From: Brachionus rotundiformis
Taxonomy: Eukaryota; Rotifera; Eurotatoria; Ploima; Brachionidae
Assembly (NCBI GenBank): GCA_016802295.1
Contig: JAESIW010000200.1
Span: 4,278,327 to 4,342,326 of the forward strand
Direction of reading: 5' to 3'
DNA: 64,000 nucleotides
The first letter of the stretch is position 1, and every line of letters begins with the position of its first letter. Positions 1 through 11,400 of the stretch are shown here, in pieces. The translations under genes were made by a program, and so were the position numbers. The notes beneath the pieces were generated by a model. That model saw only the letters and a list, made by a program, of their open reading frames with translations, was not told where the DNA came from and searched no databases.

Positions 1-14
1 AACAAAATCGAATG
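1..14 (+). other. possible exon end at window edge
   Basis: A strong splice donor, GTAAGT, lies at 15-20. Bases 1-14 could therefore be the end of an exon, either coding or 5' UTR, of a gene that starts outside the window. It might be a UTR exon of the SEA-domain gene that starts at 2035. Nothing else supports it. Confidence 0.2.
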
Positions 15-20
15 GTAAGT

Positions 21-2034
21 GATAAAGATTTTCTCTAGCAATACCCTTTTTTTATTTATTTTCGATTACGAGTGAAAAACTTGTCTGCTTCGCTCAGCAA
101 ATCTTAAGATAAGCTAGTTATTTTGATTAAGTTAAATGATTCATTAAAAAGGAATTATTGAAATGCTCGCGTGCAATTTAACCAATTAAGAGTATTCTGA
201 TCTTTTCGGTCTGATTTTTGTGAATAAATTTAGCTTTAGAATAGATTTAATTTTTTTATCAAAATCTATACTTCCATTGGCATGATCAATCAACCAAATT
301 TATACAAAAGAGTTAATCTTAAATAAAAACTAAACAAATAAATTTTTTCTGACTATATTCAGAAAGATAGTATTATAAGTCTATACAACGATATATTTAT
401 TGTTAAAAATTTTAAAATTTTCTTCTAGTTTACATCTTCTATAATCAAGAAAAATTTTTTAAAATTAAAGTTGTACTGAAAAAGTTTTTATTACCATTTC
501 AAAGGGTTAATGAATGATTGAGAATATATTTTTAAGATTCATAAAATTATTTAAAAAGTTTGAAAAATTATCCCGAATCTAGTTTGGCCTAAGAATTGGT
601 TACTTTTTATTTACCGCTCATAGACTGGCTACGACCGAGTTCCATATTTTGACTTATTTTTTATTTGTTTTTATAAAACTGCCCTAAACAAAGTTTTCAT
701 ATTAAATTTCAAATCAATCTAAAATGATTTCAATAAACCTGTTTTTTTTAACTAAAATAATTCAAATTCTGGCATTTAATTTACGTTTCACTTGTTGTAA
801 AATGGTCTTGAGGTATGTGACCAAGCAATCAAAAGTTCTTAAACATTTATTATAGAAACCGATAAATTTTCAGTCTAATTAAAAACTATTATTTTGATTG
901 CTTGAATAAATCCATGGCTACCTTCTTTCTCTAAAATTCCTAAACAGTCGCTTATTTTCTAATTTACAGAGTTAATTTTTTTTTTAATTTTAACACTACA
1001 AGTATTTTTAATTAATAGCCAATTAGTAAAATACCTAAATACAGTTAGTGAGCACGAGTCTCATTTTACTTCTTTTATAAGCTGTAATAATGCCGAAACA
1101 GTACATGTGACTCTTTTTATCTAAATCATGTTTTTTAATTAATATAAAACTGTCTAAGCAGACAGATTAAATTCTAAGTAAAAGTACATTCTGTTGTTCA
1201 TGTCCAAAAAAAATCGATTTAACTTTAACTTGGAACTTTTATGAAAGAAAAATTTTAGTTTAAAAAAAATCACAAAAATAGGAAAAAAAGTTAAAATTAA
1301 GTTAAACTTATTATAAAATTAAGGCATACACTTAAGTTTATTTGGTGATTTCAGTGACAAAATTTTTTTTCGAAAATCTCTTTAGCTAAATGAAATTGAG
1401 ATATTTTAAAAACTAAAGCTAATAGTCTGCAGAGCTTAGAAATTATAGTGAGATTGATTAAATATATTTAATATTTATGTAAAAAAATAATAAAAGTTTT
1501 TCTTTTATCCTTGGATTAAAATGATATTCAGTTGACTAGCAAACAGTAGAGTATAAATTTGGATTAACTTGATTTCTCTCAAAACACAAAAAGCTTAACT
1601 TTAAACTTTTAATCAAATAATCTGGATTTTAGTATGAGTAATTTTATATTGTCAGATGACATAACCTCAAAAGTAAAAATGTGAGGTTCAGAAATTAACT
1701 TAGGTGTCGGACATGTTAAATACAAATAGACGGATTATAATTCACGAATTTATTCTGAAATTTTAAATAAATAGGAGCACATAATATAAATATTCGACAA
1801 AAATAATTGTTTTCCGATAAACTATTTATTTTAGACGTTCATTGAACGTCATGATTTCAGGACTCAGAATTAGTTCAAATTCTTTAAACTGTCAAATGCT
1901 CATCCACGATAGGATGTCGATCAAGTTTACTTTGACAGTTGTTTAAAAAATCGAGCATTTTCAAATTGATTGAATTTTAAAAAAAATATTCTAAATATTG
2001 ATTTATATTTTAAAAAAAAATTATCACCATAGAA
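21..2034. other. non-coding stretch upstream of SEA-domain gene
   Basis: This stretch is AT-rich with dense stops in all frames, and I see no protein similarity. It holds a 17-bp inverted repeat at 1834-1850 and a TATAAAT at about 1552. The TATAAAT is about 480 bases before the first ATG and could be a promoter only if a long leader or a UTR intron exists. No other signal was seen. Confidence 0.5.
1834..1850. repeat. short perfect inverted repeat
   Basis: The arms GACGTTCA and TGAACGTC are exact reverse complements around one central T. Such a site could bind a dimeric transcription factor or be chance. It lies about 185 bases upstream of the SEA-domain start codon. Confidence 0.45.
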
Positions 2035-3950
2035 ATGTCATTTTTAAAAGATTTAGCACTTTTTAAAGTAACTAAATCAGAGGATTCAGACTTGTCAAAT
2101 GATGATCATTCGAGTTCTAATACAATAGTATGTAGGCAGATAAAATTCAATTTCGGTCTTTGGGTATTGATGATTATCATGATGAAAAACGTTATGCCTG
2201 AATAATTCAGGTTTACGTTATTTAGATCTTTGGGATTAATTATTTCTTATTCTAGGATGAAATAGAAATTGGATCAAAGAAAACTGATTCAACAATTGTT
2301 CAAAATACTGGGTTTGTTTATGGTGAGAATAATAGTTTGAACAAAAATATGAAAAAATCACCTAGTAGTAATGCTATTGGAGACTTAGCCACATTAGATG
2401 ATGATGCAAAACTAAAACTTACAGGCACTTCAGCTTCGTATGATATAAGAATTCGTCAAAGAAGAGCATGTCACTTAAAAGCTTTGGTAATTCTTGTTGC
2501 AATGCTTACAGCGGCATTTATTGGATGCATATTCACGTATTATTATATGAGATATCAAATGGAAAATCAAAAATATTTAAGTTACACCCAAAACATGGTT
2601 TTAGAGAGAGCTTGTAATTATCTTTATTAAATAAATTGCTAATGATCAAACTTATATTTAAATTTTGCAGCTAAACTAGGTTCTAATAAACTAGAAGTAG
2701 TCGTACCTTTCACAACCAATGTTACAGATATTAAAGATAAAAATATTCTTGTGAATAAAATCGAAGAAATCGTAAGAGAAATAATGATTAGAGAGATATT
2801 TAGCTAAAATTCTAATTTTCTAAAGGTTCATCAAACATTCAGCCAAATGAATAAAACAGTTGACTTGATGCAATTGTATGAGCTTAATGAAATTAATACT
2901 AATTTGTATGAAGCAACTATCGATGTGGAATTAAAGGATGCTAGTGACTTTTCAAACGTGATTCTACGAAAAGAAAGTGAAACTAGAATTAAAATTGATG
3001 ACTCTTCTGATATCTTGAAAACTTATAGAAAAATTTTTTTAAATGTTACTCTAGGCTTAAACATTTTACCAGAAATTTTGAGCATTAACGTTTCAGATGT
3101 GGAAATATTATATGATTTCAAAATGATGTATTCAACATCAAATCAAACAGGATTTACTACGCATTCCCAAAATAATCAAAAATTATCTGAAGAAAAATTC
3201 TTGCTGAACTCAGTTTCTAATGAAAAAGCAAACACAAACAGACCAAAACTACTCTCATCAATTATTTCTTCAACACCTTCAATAATTTCACAATCAGCTG
3301 TTTTTTTTATGTCCTCAACTATCAAATCAAACATTGATTCTTCTTTAGTAAAATCTACTCATCCACTTTCCATCCCTTCTCGATCAGTTGAAACACAGTT
3401 GCCTAACAATCCATCATCAACGACCCAAGAATCGGTAGAGTCAAGTTCAGTTTTTATTACAAACGGTATTTCTAGAATACTAAGCACAACAGCGGGTCTT
3501 GTTCAAAACACTTCTGAAATTTTACCACTTAATTTTTCACCTAAAATTAGTGAAAAAGAAATTGAATCTATTGATTTAGCACCCAAATCTCATGAAAAAA
3601 CTGAATTGAAATTATTCAATGATCGAGAAAATAGTGTAAACACCAATTTTAATTTAAAGTCTTCATCAGCAAGAATTACAACCGATATTCTATCAAACAA
3701 AGTTTTAATTGCTGATATTCAATTGAATAATGAAGACATTGACTTAAATTCTCATTCAATCAAAGCTGAAAAAGAAAATAACCATTTAGAAGAACAAATA
3801 AAATCTAACCAGGATGAAAATTTTTCAACAAAATCATCAACTAATGTGTCTGTTGATAGTGGTAATAATGGTTTAGATATTGTTTTACAAATAGATGGAA
3901 GTGATTCAAGATTATTAAATCGGCTAATAGAGAAAATAAATAAAAAATAA
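2035..3950 (+). CDS. type II single-pass SEA-domain mucin-like membrane protein
   Basis: Four exons, 2035-2127, 2256-2613, 2671-2771 and 2826-3950, close exactly to 558 codons plus stop. There is no signal peptide. The cytoplasmic N-tail is about 106 residues and is followed by a hydrophobic helix at about 107-129 (core LVILVAMLTAAFIGCIF). A SEA-like domain at about 152-262 carries the pattern KLEVVVPFTTNVTD, a central helix pair and several N-glycosylation sequons. The long C-terminal part is rich in Ser, Thr and Asn, like a mucin stalk. I do not see the GSVVV self-cleavage site of classical SEA domains, so this copy is probably not cleaved. SEA domains typically occur next to O-glycosylated stalks at cell surfaces, which fits. 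The exact ligand or role is unknown. The splice donors GTATGT, GTAATT, GTAAGA and the acceptors are conventional. Confidence 0.75.
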
Positions 3951-6725
3951 TTTAATTTATATATTAAACCGTATTTTTTTCTTTTTAATTAAATGCACAG
4001 AAACATTCGATAACATGTATAGATCAAAATACACTCATAGATCTCGAAAAAAAATAGGGTTAACAAATTTAAATATTTATTAAGAATTTTTTGGTGCGAT
4101 TGATTTAAAAATTAGACTAAATTTTAGATATTGGATTGTAAATACTTTTAAAGTAATTGGTATTTTCTGAATCAAAGCATCAATTTGGGTTATGTTATGT
4201 TAGCTTTAAATTTAAAAAAGTAATCTATTATTATTTGATTTTTTTTCAACATCAAAATTAAATTGTTAAAGTTTTTTTCATTTTTTTTAATAATTCGAAA
4301 TAAAAAAAAACTATTAATCAGAAAAATAAATTTAAAATTTTTTAGTTAAAGCTTGAATAACTCCAACATGGCATTAATTAATTTTACCTTGAGTACTTGT
4401 TTTCTAAATTTAATAAAAAAATAATAAACAAAATAAAAATTATTTTTTAAAATCAATCTTGAAATAAAAAACGGGTCTAAGGTAACTAGCTTCCAATTTA
4501 AAAACATAAAAGTAGTGGAAAATTTTTGGATCAAATAAATAAATTAAAGCAAATTTTGAACGTATCAAAATCGGTACAAATTTTTTTAATTTAAAGTAAG
4601 CAAAGAATATTTAATTAAAAAGTTTGAATAATAATTTTGAGAAAATTTCCAACAATTGATAATTAAAACAATTCAATTAATTTTTATGGCATTTTTTCTG
4701 TCTAACTTGATCGATTTTTCAATTAATTATTTTTCCGGCATTTGAAAATAATCATTATCAATTTAACATTAAATTATGATGCTAAATAGGGAGACCAAAG
4801 TTTTTTTTTAGAATAAATTGAAAGAAAAATTAAAATTTAACAATTAAATTCGGCTTTAACAATTTTTTCAATCTTTAATTGAAATTAATAAAGGATATTT
4901 AAAGGTTTTTTTTTGAACAAAAATATTAAATGTATAATTTGCAAATATCTTGTTGAAAAGCATTTAAATCCAAATAAGTCGTCTATTTCTTTTGAAAATG
5001 AAATTTTTATTCTATCTATAGGAATTATGATAATAGTGATAATTTTAAAAATCATAATTTTAAATCCAGAATAAGATTATTTTTATATTTGTTCGTGACC
5101 TAGATATTATCTTTGTAAAACATTTAAAATTAAAATAATTATTATTGAATCAGGTTTAAAAATAATGCACAAGTTAAAAATAGCCAACCGACGAAACAAG
5201 TTCAGTTTTCAGTTTTCAATTAGTTTATCTTAATTTTTGTTAATTTTACATTATCTAAAATTTAAGCATTATTCTTTAATTTTAGAGATAAATTATTTTA
5301 GAAAGTAATGACTGTAGTCATAGAAATTTAATTATTTATGGTAAATTATGAATTAAAAGTGATAAAAGATATTTTAAAAATTGATTTGAAAACAAATTTA
5401 ACTAAAAATGTTCTCGAGTTTTTAATGAATTTATAATAATTCAAGGTTTTTAATGATTAATTAAATGCAGTCTTTGTTATTTGTTTAATTTGAGTTCAAT
5501 TTAAATTTTTTTTAACTAAAAGCATATGATGAATTTAGACACTTAAAAATTTATTCGTTTTAAAAAAGTTATCTAATCAAAAATATATTACTAAATATGA
5601 GTAAGCAGCACGCTATATCTTTTATGAGCATTGGTTTTTTAGGTTTACCTTTAAAAAATGAGCGCTAAAACTGTTGGTATAAAGCAATCTAGGCAAAAAA
5701 AAACGTTATTTTATTTAATCACTTATGACATGCAAAATTTTAACCATTTTTCATATATTATTTAAAATATAATCAAAATATTTGAGCAAAAAGAGACAGA
5801 ATTATTTTTTAATAGAATAGCTAGATTTGAAAGTGATTTATCAATATTATTTTTAATTTGGTAAGCACTCAATCATAGACATGATCATTCTCTCGATCAA
5901 ATCAACAACATTATGAAGCTAAATTAAAAGAAATTTTTTTAAAGCGTCGATGTTTAGCAATAAAATTTTTGAATAATGTAGTTAAATGTTATTGCCTTTT
6001 AAAAATAAGATAAAATTATAATTTATTTGTACTTCAATCATGAGATTAACAAATACCCTAAACTAACGACTAAATTTAAATAAATGTTTAAACTATTTAA
6101 GTTATTTTTATTTTAAAAAAGGAGCATATTTGCATTAATAAGAAGTTTATAAAAGACTAAATGATTTCTTAATGATACAAAATTATTTGTCAGTACTCGA
6201 GATTCTATTTAACAAATTTCAATCGAAATTGGAAGACTGTAATTTTGTTTTTTGAAACAAGATATGAGTGTTCTTAAATGACAATATTTCTTATATCTAG
6301 GCATACTTATTGAATTCAATATTTAAGCTAAAAATGGAAAAAAAAATATCATGCTTTAAAGTTGAATTTTTAAGATATATCACTTTTGACATTTGTCCTA
6401 AATTTATTAACCGAAATTGTTATCATGTTTTCGATTAAATCGATAAATATTATTTTTAATTTTTTTTTTTATTGGGAATGTCAACATTATTTTTCTTATA
6501 AATATAAAAGAAATTTTTTTTTCATCAGTAAAAAAATATTTATCTCTTTTTATCAGAAATATTTATTTTCGATTTTCCGAATTTGTTTCAGTTCTTTTTC
6601 TTTGATTTAAATTTTACTAATTTTCTAGGATAATGGAGTTTTCATATAAAAATTTTTAGTAAAATTTCGTTTAATTTATATGAATATTGAAAAAGATTAG
6701 TTTAGATAAAAATAGCACATCTAAA
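3951..6725. other. gene-free AT-rich intergenic stretch
   Basis: Some 2.8 kb of very AT-rich DNA. Open frames at 4346-4534 (-) and 6386-6610 (+) encode only Phe/Ile/Lys/Asn-rich low-complexity strings typical of random AT-rich DNA. I see no exon with protein similarity, no repeat family and no RNA gene. The last few hundred bases must include the promoter of the acyltransferase-like gene at 6726. Confidence 0.6.
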
Positions 6726-8135
6726 ATGTCCAAAATTCTGTTTGAATTGAACGAATTTGAGAAATATTGTTATAATTTTGCTATTCATGGAGACTTAATC
6801 GTAATGATTTCAACAATATTGGAAAATCAATTGCAAAATGGTAATTTAGATATCAAGCTCTTTCAAAAGGCTTGTATATTCTTACAAGAGCGTCATCCGT
6901 GTTTAAGATCATATGTCGAAAGAGAAAATCAAAGGGTTTTTATAAAGCTTCATGAAAAAAACTATCAAAATATGATACAAATTAATTGGCAAGATCTAAC
7001 TGATCAATCAATAACTAGAGAACAACTCACTTCTCTAGCTGAGAAAGAAAATTCGGAATTATTTCACTATTCAAAAGACAGTCTTTTATGGAGGGTGCAA
7101 GTTATTTTGTTTAAAGAAAACTCTCAAACTAAATATATGCTAAATTTTACTATGGCGTTTTTTACAACCGATGGCTTTAATATGTCAACATTGACAATTG
7201 AGCTTGTCAATATACTTAATAGCTTGTTAACAAATCAAAATTGTATTGAAATGACTGAGCGCTTGGAACAAATAGATGGTCTGTACGAGTACTGTGAAAG
7301 AAATAATTTAGTAAAAGAGAACAATTTTAAATACATTGAAACCAAAAATCTTCATCCACATTCGACATTTTTGTTACCAGAAAAATTACGTGATATCAAT
7401 GAAAGTGGATTTAAACTTAACTTTTTAAAATATGACAGTATAAACTCGAATAAAATGATCAAAATATGCAAAGAAAATAGAGTTCGTCTTACTAGCTTTT
7501 TTTATACAATTGGCTTATACGCTTTAAAAGAATTGTTCGATCAAAATGAAATCGAATTCCCAAAAGATATTCTAATCGATTTAGCTGCTAGTCTTAGGGT
7601 TAGATACAATCCACCTTTGAATTTTTCTGATATAAGAACTCATGTTGCTATTATTGATTTTGAAATTAATAGTGATAAGTTTGGAAATTTTAACGATTTC
7701 TGGCAAGATGCTCAAACATTAAATAAAATGATCCAAGAGAAAACAGATATAAATGAAGGGATTTTGTTTTCTTCAACTCACGATATTCAAGGGCTTAAGG
7801 ATTTCAATAAAATTTTTTACAACGAAAAAAGTTCACATGAAATTTTAACTGAAGCATCGAAAGAAACGCAATGTGATTTTGCATACAGTAATTTAGGTTC
7901 GTATGTTAACGATAAAGTTCATGTTGTATCCGGGCCATTAGCTATCAAAGAGATATATTGCAGTGATTCATTACAATCTAATCCACCTATATCAATAGGC
8001 ATAATTCATCATATCATATTTTGGAAAGGCGAAATGATGCTACAATTCGGAGCTAATAAAAGCAAGATTAGCTCTTTAAACATGAATAAATATATCCAAA
8101 ATTATAAAAATCAAATGAAAAAAATCCTTATTTAG
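6726..8135 (+). CDS. CoA-dependent acyltransferase / condensation-superfamily protein, catalytic histidines missing
   Basis: A single exon of 469 codons. The first in-frame ATG (6726) gives the N-terminus MSKILFELNEFEKYC, the usual opening of alcohol acetyltransferase-like (AATase/PapA5-type) proteins: a short strand, then a substrate-channel helix. Other landmarks are an ERHPCLRS segment near residue 57, an N-terminal lobe, and a long C-lobe with IDLAASLRVRYNP and FAYSNLGSY. The HHxxxDG active-site motif reads AFFTTDG at residues 144-150. The structural Asp-Gly is kept, but both His positions are Ala and Phe. In this superfamily the second His is the general base, so acyl transfer by the normal mechanism is unlikely; binding or a pseudoenzyme role is possible. 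Assignment to the fold is fairly firm; substrate is unknown. It converges on synaptojanin with a gap of about 320 bases. Confidence 0.65.
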   Translation: MSKILFELNEFEKYCYNFAIHGDLIVMISTILENQLQNGNLDIKLFQKACIFLQERHPCLRSYVERENQRVFIKLHEKNYQNMIQINWQDLTDQSITREQLTSLAEKENSELFHYSKDSLLWRVQVILFKENSQTKYMLNFTMAFFTTDGFNMSTLTIELVNILNSLLTNQNCIEMTERLEQIDGLYEYCERNNLVKENNFKYIETKNLHPHSTFLLPEKLRDINESGFKLNFLKYDSINSNKMIKICKENRVRLTSFFYTIGLYALKELFDQNEIEFPKDILIDLAASLRVRYNPPLNFSDIRTHVAIIDFEINSDKFGNFNDFWQDAQTLNKMIQEKTDINEGILFSSTHDIQGLKDFNKIFYNEKSSHEILTEASKETQCDFAYSNLGSYVNDKVHVVSGPLAIKEIYCSDSLQSNPPISIGIIHHIIFWKGEMMLQFGANKSKISSLNMNKYIQNYKNQMKKILI

Positions 8136-8452
8136 CTTTAGTTTTTTAATCAAATTTTACTAAATAAATATTTTAATATTTAAATCTATTTACTATTTTT
8201 AAACTATTAGATAAATTTTATATGCGTATATTAAACGTTTTAAAATATTTCCAAAAATAGCTAAAAGTTAAAAATATAGAATTAATATTTGAATTTTATT
8301 GATAAAATTACAAAAGGTTAAAATTTGTTCTAAATAATTTTAAAAAATCATGTAAAAATGGTATTTTAATAAAGAATTACATTTTAGGTTGAGTTTGACT
8401 AGAATAAAAATGCAAAATTTCTAAAAAAAACGCCTATTTTTTAGTAAATTAT
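8136..8452. other. short convergent intergenic gap
   Basis: This 317-bp AT-rich gap separates the 3' ends of the acyltransferase-like gene (+) and synaptojanin (-). AATAAA-type sequences occur on both strands, for example near 8161 and 8371 on the plus strand. I see no gene in it. Confidence 0.5.
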
Positions 8453-11400
8453 TCAACTAAAATGATTCATTCGTGGTTCTGGTAGCGGGATTTCTTCATT
8501 TACAAACGAATTTCCAAAAGGATCAAATTGATTTGATTGAATTGTTTGAATACCATTATTTTGTTGATTAGAAGAGGATTTTATTCTTTGTGAAAAAAAA
8601 TCATCAAATTCGTCTGATGAAATATTAGGTGTTTGAATATTTTTTGGTATTCGTGGAGGTAATTTTGGTGGTGGAGGCAATGGAGGTGGTTGATTATTAA
8701 TTTCTTCATTTATATTTGAATCTTCAACTTGTCTCGAATCCAAAACAGACGATAATTCATCAATATATGATTTCTTTATGTCAGGCTTAAGAAGAATTGG
8801 AGGTACAGTTATATTGGCAGGCAAAGGTGGTAAGGGAGGAGGATTGGATAATTTTTGAACTGATGGAGGCTGTGACTGCAATGTTTGAACATTTTGGTAT
8901 TTAACCGCATCAAATGTATCGTCAAATATGGAAAATATTGGTTTTTGAGGCAAAGGTGGCAAAGGAGGAGGTCGAGATGGTGGAGTTATTTTTGTATCAT
9001 TGATTGCTAACGAACTAAAATCATCATCGAATCTTTGATCCGTTGATATTTCAATTAAAGGTTGATTGTTTAAAGTTGGCTTAGGCGGAATTGGTGGAGG
9101 TGGTCTTTCAGGAATTGTTTTATTTTGAGAAAAATCTAGTAAATTCATTTCTGAATGCATATTTTTTTTATTTATGAGTGGATTAGACATGTCTTCTAGG
9201 TAAGAATTCGAAAAAGCTTTAACTAATGGTGCAGGATTAAAGTGAGCATGCTTTGAATCAACTTCAGAAGATATTAAATAATAATCTGAAGATTTTAAAT
9301 GTTGCATATGATTCATTATGGACACGTTTGAGTGAAGCTGTGAAGGTACGTTAATAGAAGACATAGTATTCGAATTATCATTAGGATTCGCATCATTGCA
9401 AAAAATACTAAAAATTTTTATTTAAAATATTAATTAGAATTTTGAATAATCTTACTCTATAACATTAGTTTCTTCCGCAATTGTACTTGACTGTTTATGA
9501 ATGTTGTTTTTATAGTAATCAAGGGAAACTAAGCAGTCAACCAATTCTTCTTCAATTAATTTTAGATATTTTTCCTCATTTTCTATTTTTATTTGCACGG
9601 TAAGGTCATAAATTTCCATTTGGTAGTTATTGTATTGTGCCAGTGCATCATATGCATATTTAGCATCAGAATAGCAAATATACAGTTTATTATTGAATTC
9701 TCTAAAAAAAATAATTTAGAAGATTCTTTAAAAAAAATTAAATATATCTACCTAAACATCATATATGTTGGAATATTAGTAAACAAAGGCATGAGTTCTT
9801 TTTTAATGTGTTCATCCATTTGATTTGTATGAGTGCTTACTGTTAATACAACTTGAAAAGAACCATGTACAGATAGAAAAATGTTGTTTAATTCTTCTAC
9901 AAGTTTCTTTGGTATAACTTTGTCAACTTCAACTTCTAAAAGGCAGGAGACTGGTCTAGAATTGTGAATTTAAATTAATTGGGTGAGTAAAATAATTTTA
10001 ATTACCTATGATCAGAAAATCGAATATCAGTGCGACCATAATATAAACATTTACCAAGAAATATTTCATCTTCTTTGTTGTATATTTTTCGTTTCCATAA
10101 TACGCGATCTTTTTTGAAATTAATATATTTTTAAATAAATATATATACTTAAAAAAGTTTTGTTTTGATTTTTAATTATTTAGTACTTTCGTAGGAAATG
10201 TGTGATTTTTTCCTAAGATAAAGCTTAAAGACCGTAAAAAGTAAGACAGTTAATTAAAACAATTTAAATACCTGTCCAAGCTGGAACTCTACATTTTTCA
10301 GATCGATCATAAGTATCCTCGCAAACATTGTACTTATAAGTCGGAGGAAATTGAATAGGTGCCTCGAAAAAGTTCTGGAACACATTTTGTTCTTTGCGCT
10401 GAATGCTTAACTGATCTGATTCTAACAAATCTTTCCATTTTTTCTCATTAATCAAACTTCTACAATAGTTGTTTTCAATATCAATTCTGTAATTCAAATC
10501 ACCGCACCAGAATATGTAATCATGATCTTTAACTTGAATTTTGGACCTTCCTTTTTGACCAGTAAAAGAAGATTGTTCATATATCTGTTTAAAATCTTCG
10601 TTACGTTGGCGTATTTCTTTTTGATGAGCAGCAAAATGCGAACACACAAAACACATGGAAGAATTGTAATAAATAAATCGTAGTAAAACAGCTCCTTTGT
10701 TTCCAGCAGTCCCACCAAATCCAGTTTTTGATTTCGAAACACAAACATCTCTAATAGAACCTAAATGCTTTTTTAGCACAAACACAAACAAGCAGACTCC
10801 TACTAACTGCAAATTTTCGCAAATTAGTTCAACATAATCACCATGTTTTTTTAAGAATTCATTAATTTTAAAGCGCCAAATAGTAGCATTCTCTTCGCTT
10901 GCTTTTACAATATTTTGGGCACTTAGGTCAACAATTTCTTCAAAACCAATAGCGAATATGTCAATTTCACCAAAATTTGCTAAATCACTGGACATGTCTA
11001 GATAACCAAATCCTGTTTTTCGTGCAAGTAAAGGTGCATCAATTAGCCATTCATTTAAATTAACTTGTTTCATATCATACTCTTTCAGACCTCCATTGAT
11101 ATTCCAAGTTCCAATCATAATCTTACATTTTTCTTTCTCTGTATATTTTCGTTTGTTGGCTACAATTGTTTTCAAAACGGGATATGGTAAGCGCAAAAAT
11201 GCTTTAGACATAAGAACATCTACTCGATCATTTAAATTTCCATAATTTCTAGACATACTGTATAAAAAATTATCAATGCTATCATGTTTGTTATCATCCA
11301 AAAAATTATTTTGAAAAGCTCGACTTAAAGATGTAGTAAAATCTTTGGTAACTGACCGACCTTGAATCGCACCAGTACCCGCGTATATTCTACTTATGTT

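Noticed and set aside
4346..4534. Minus-strand open frame of about 60 codons
   Set aside because: Low-complexity Phe/Leu/Lys composition, no start context and no neighbours; expected by chance in AT-rich DNA.
6386..6610. Plus-strand open frame rich in Phe, Ile and Lys
   Set aside because: Made almost entirely of TTT/ATT/AAA-type codons with no family likeness; probably random.
10494..10748. Minus-strand open frame inside synaptojanin exon 2
   Set aside because: It is another frame of the 5-phosphatase coding region, and the true frame carries all catalytic motifs.
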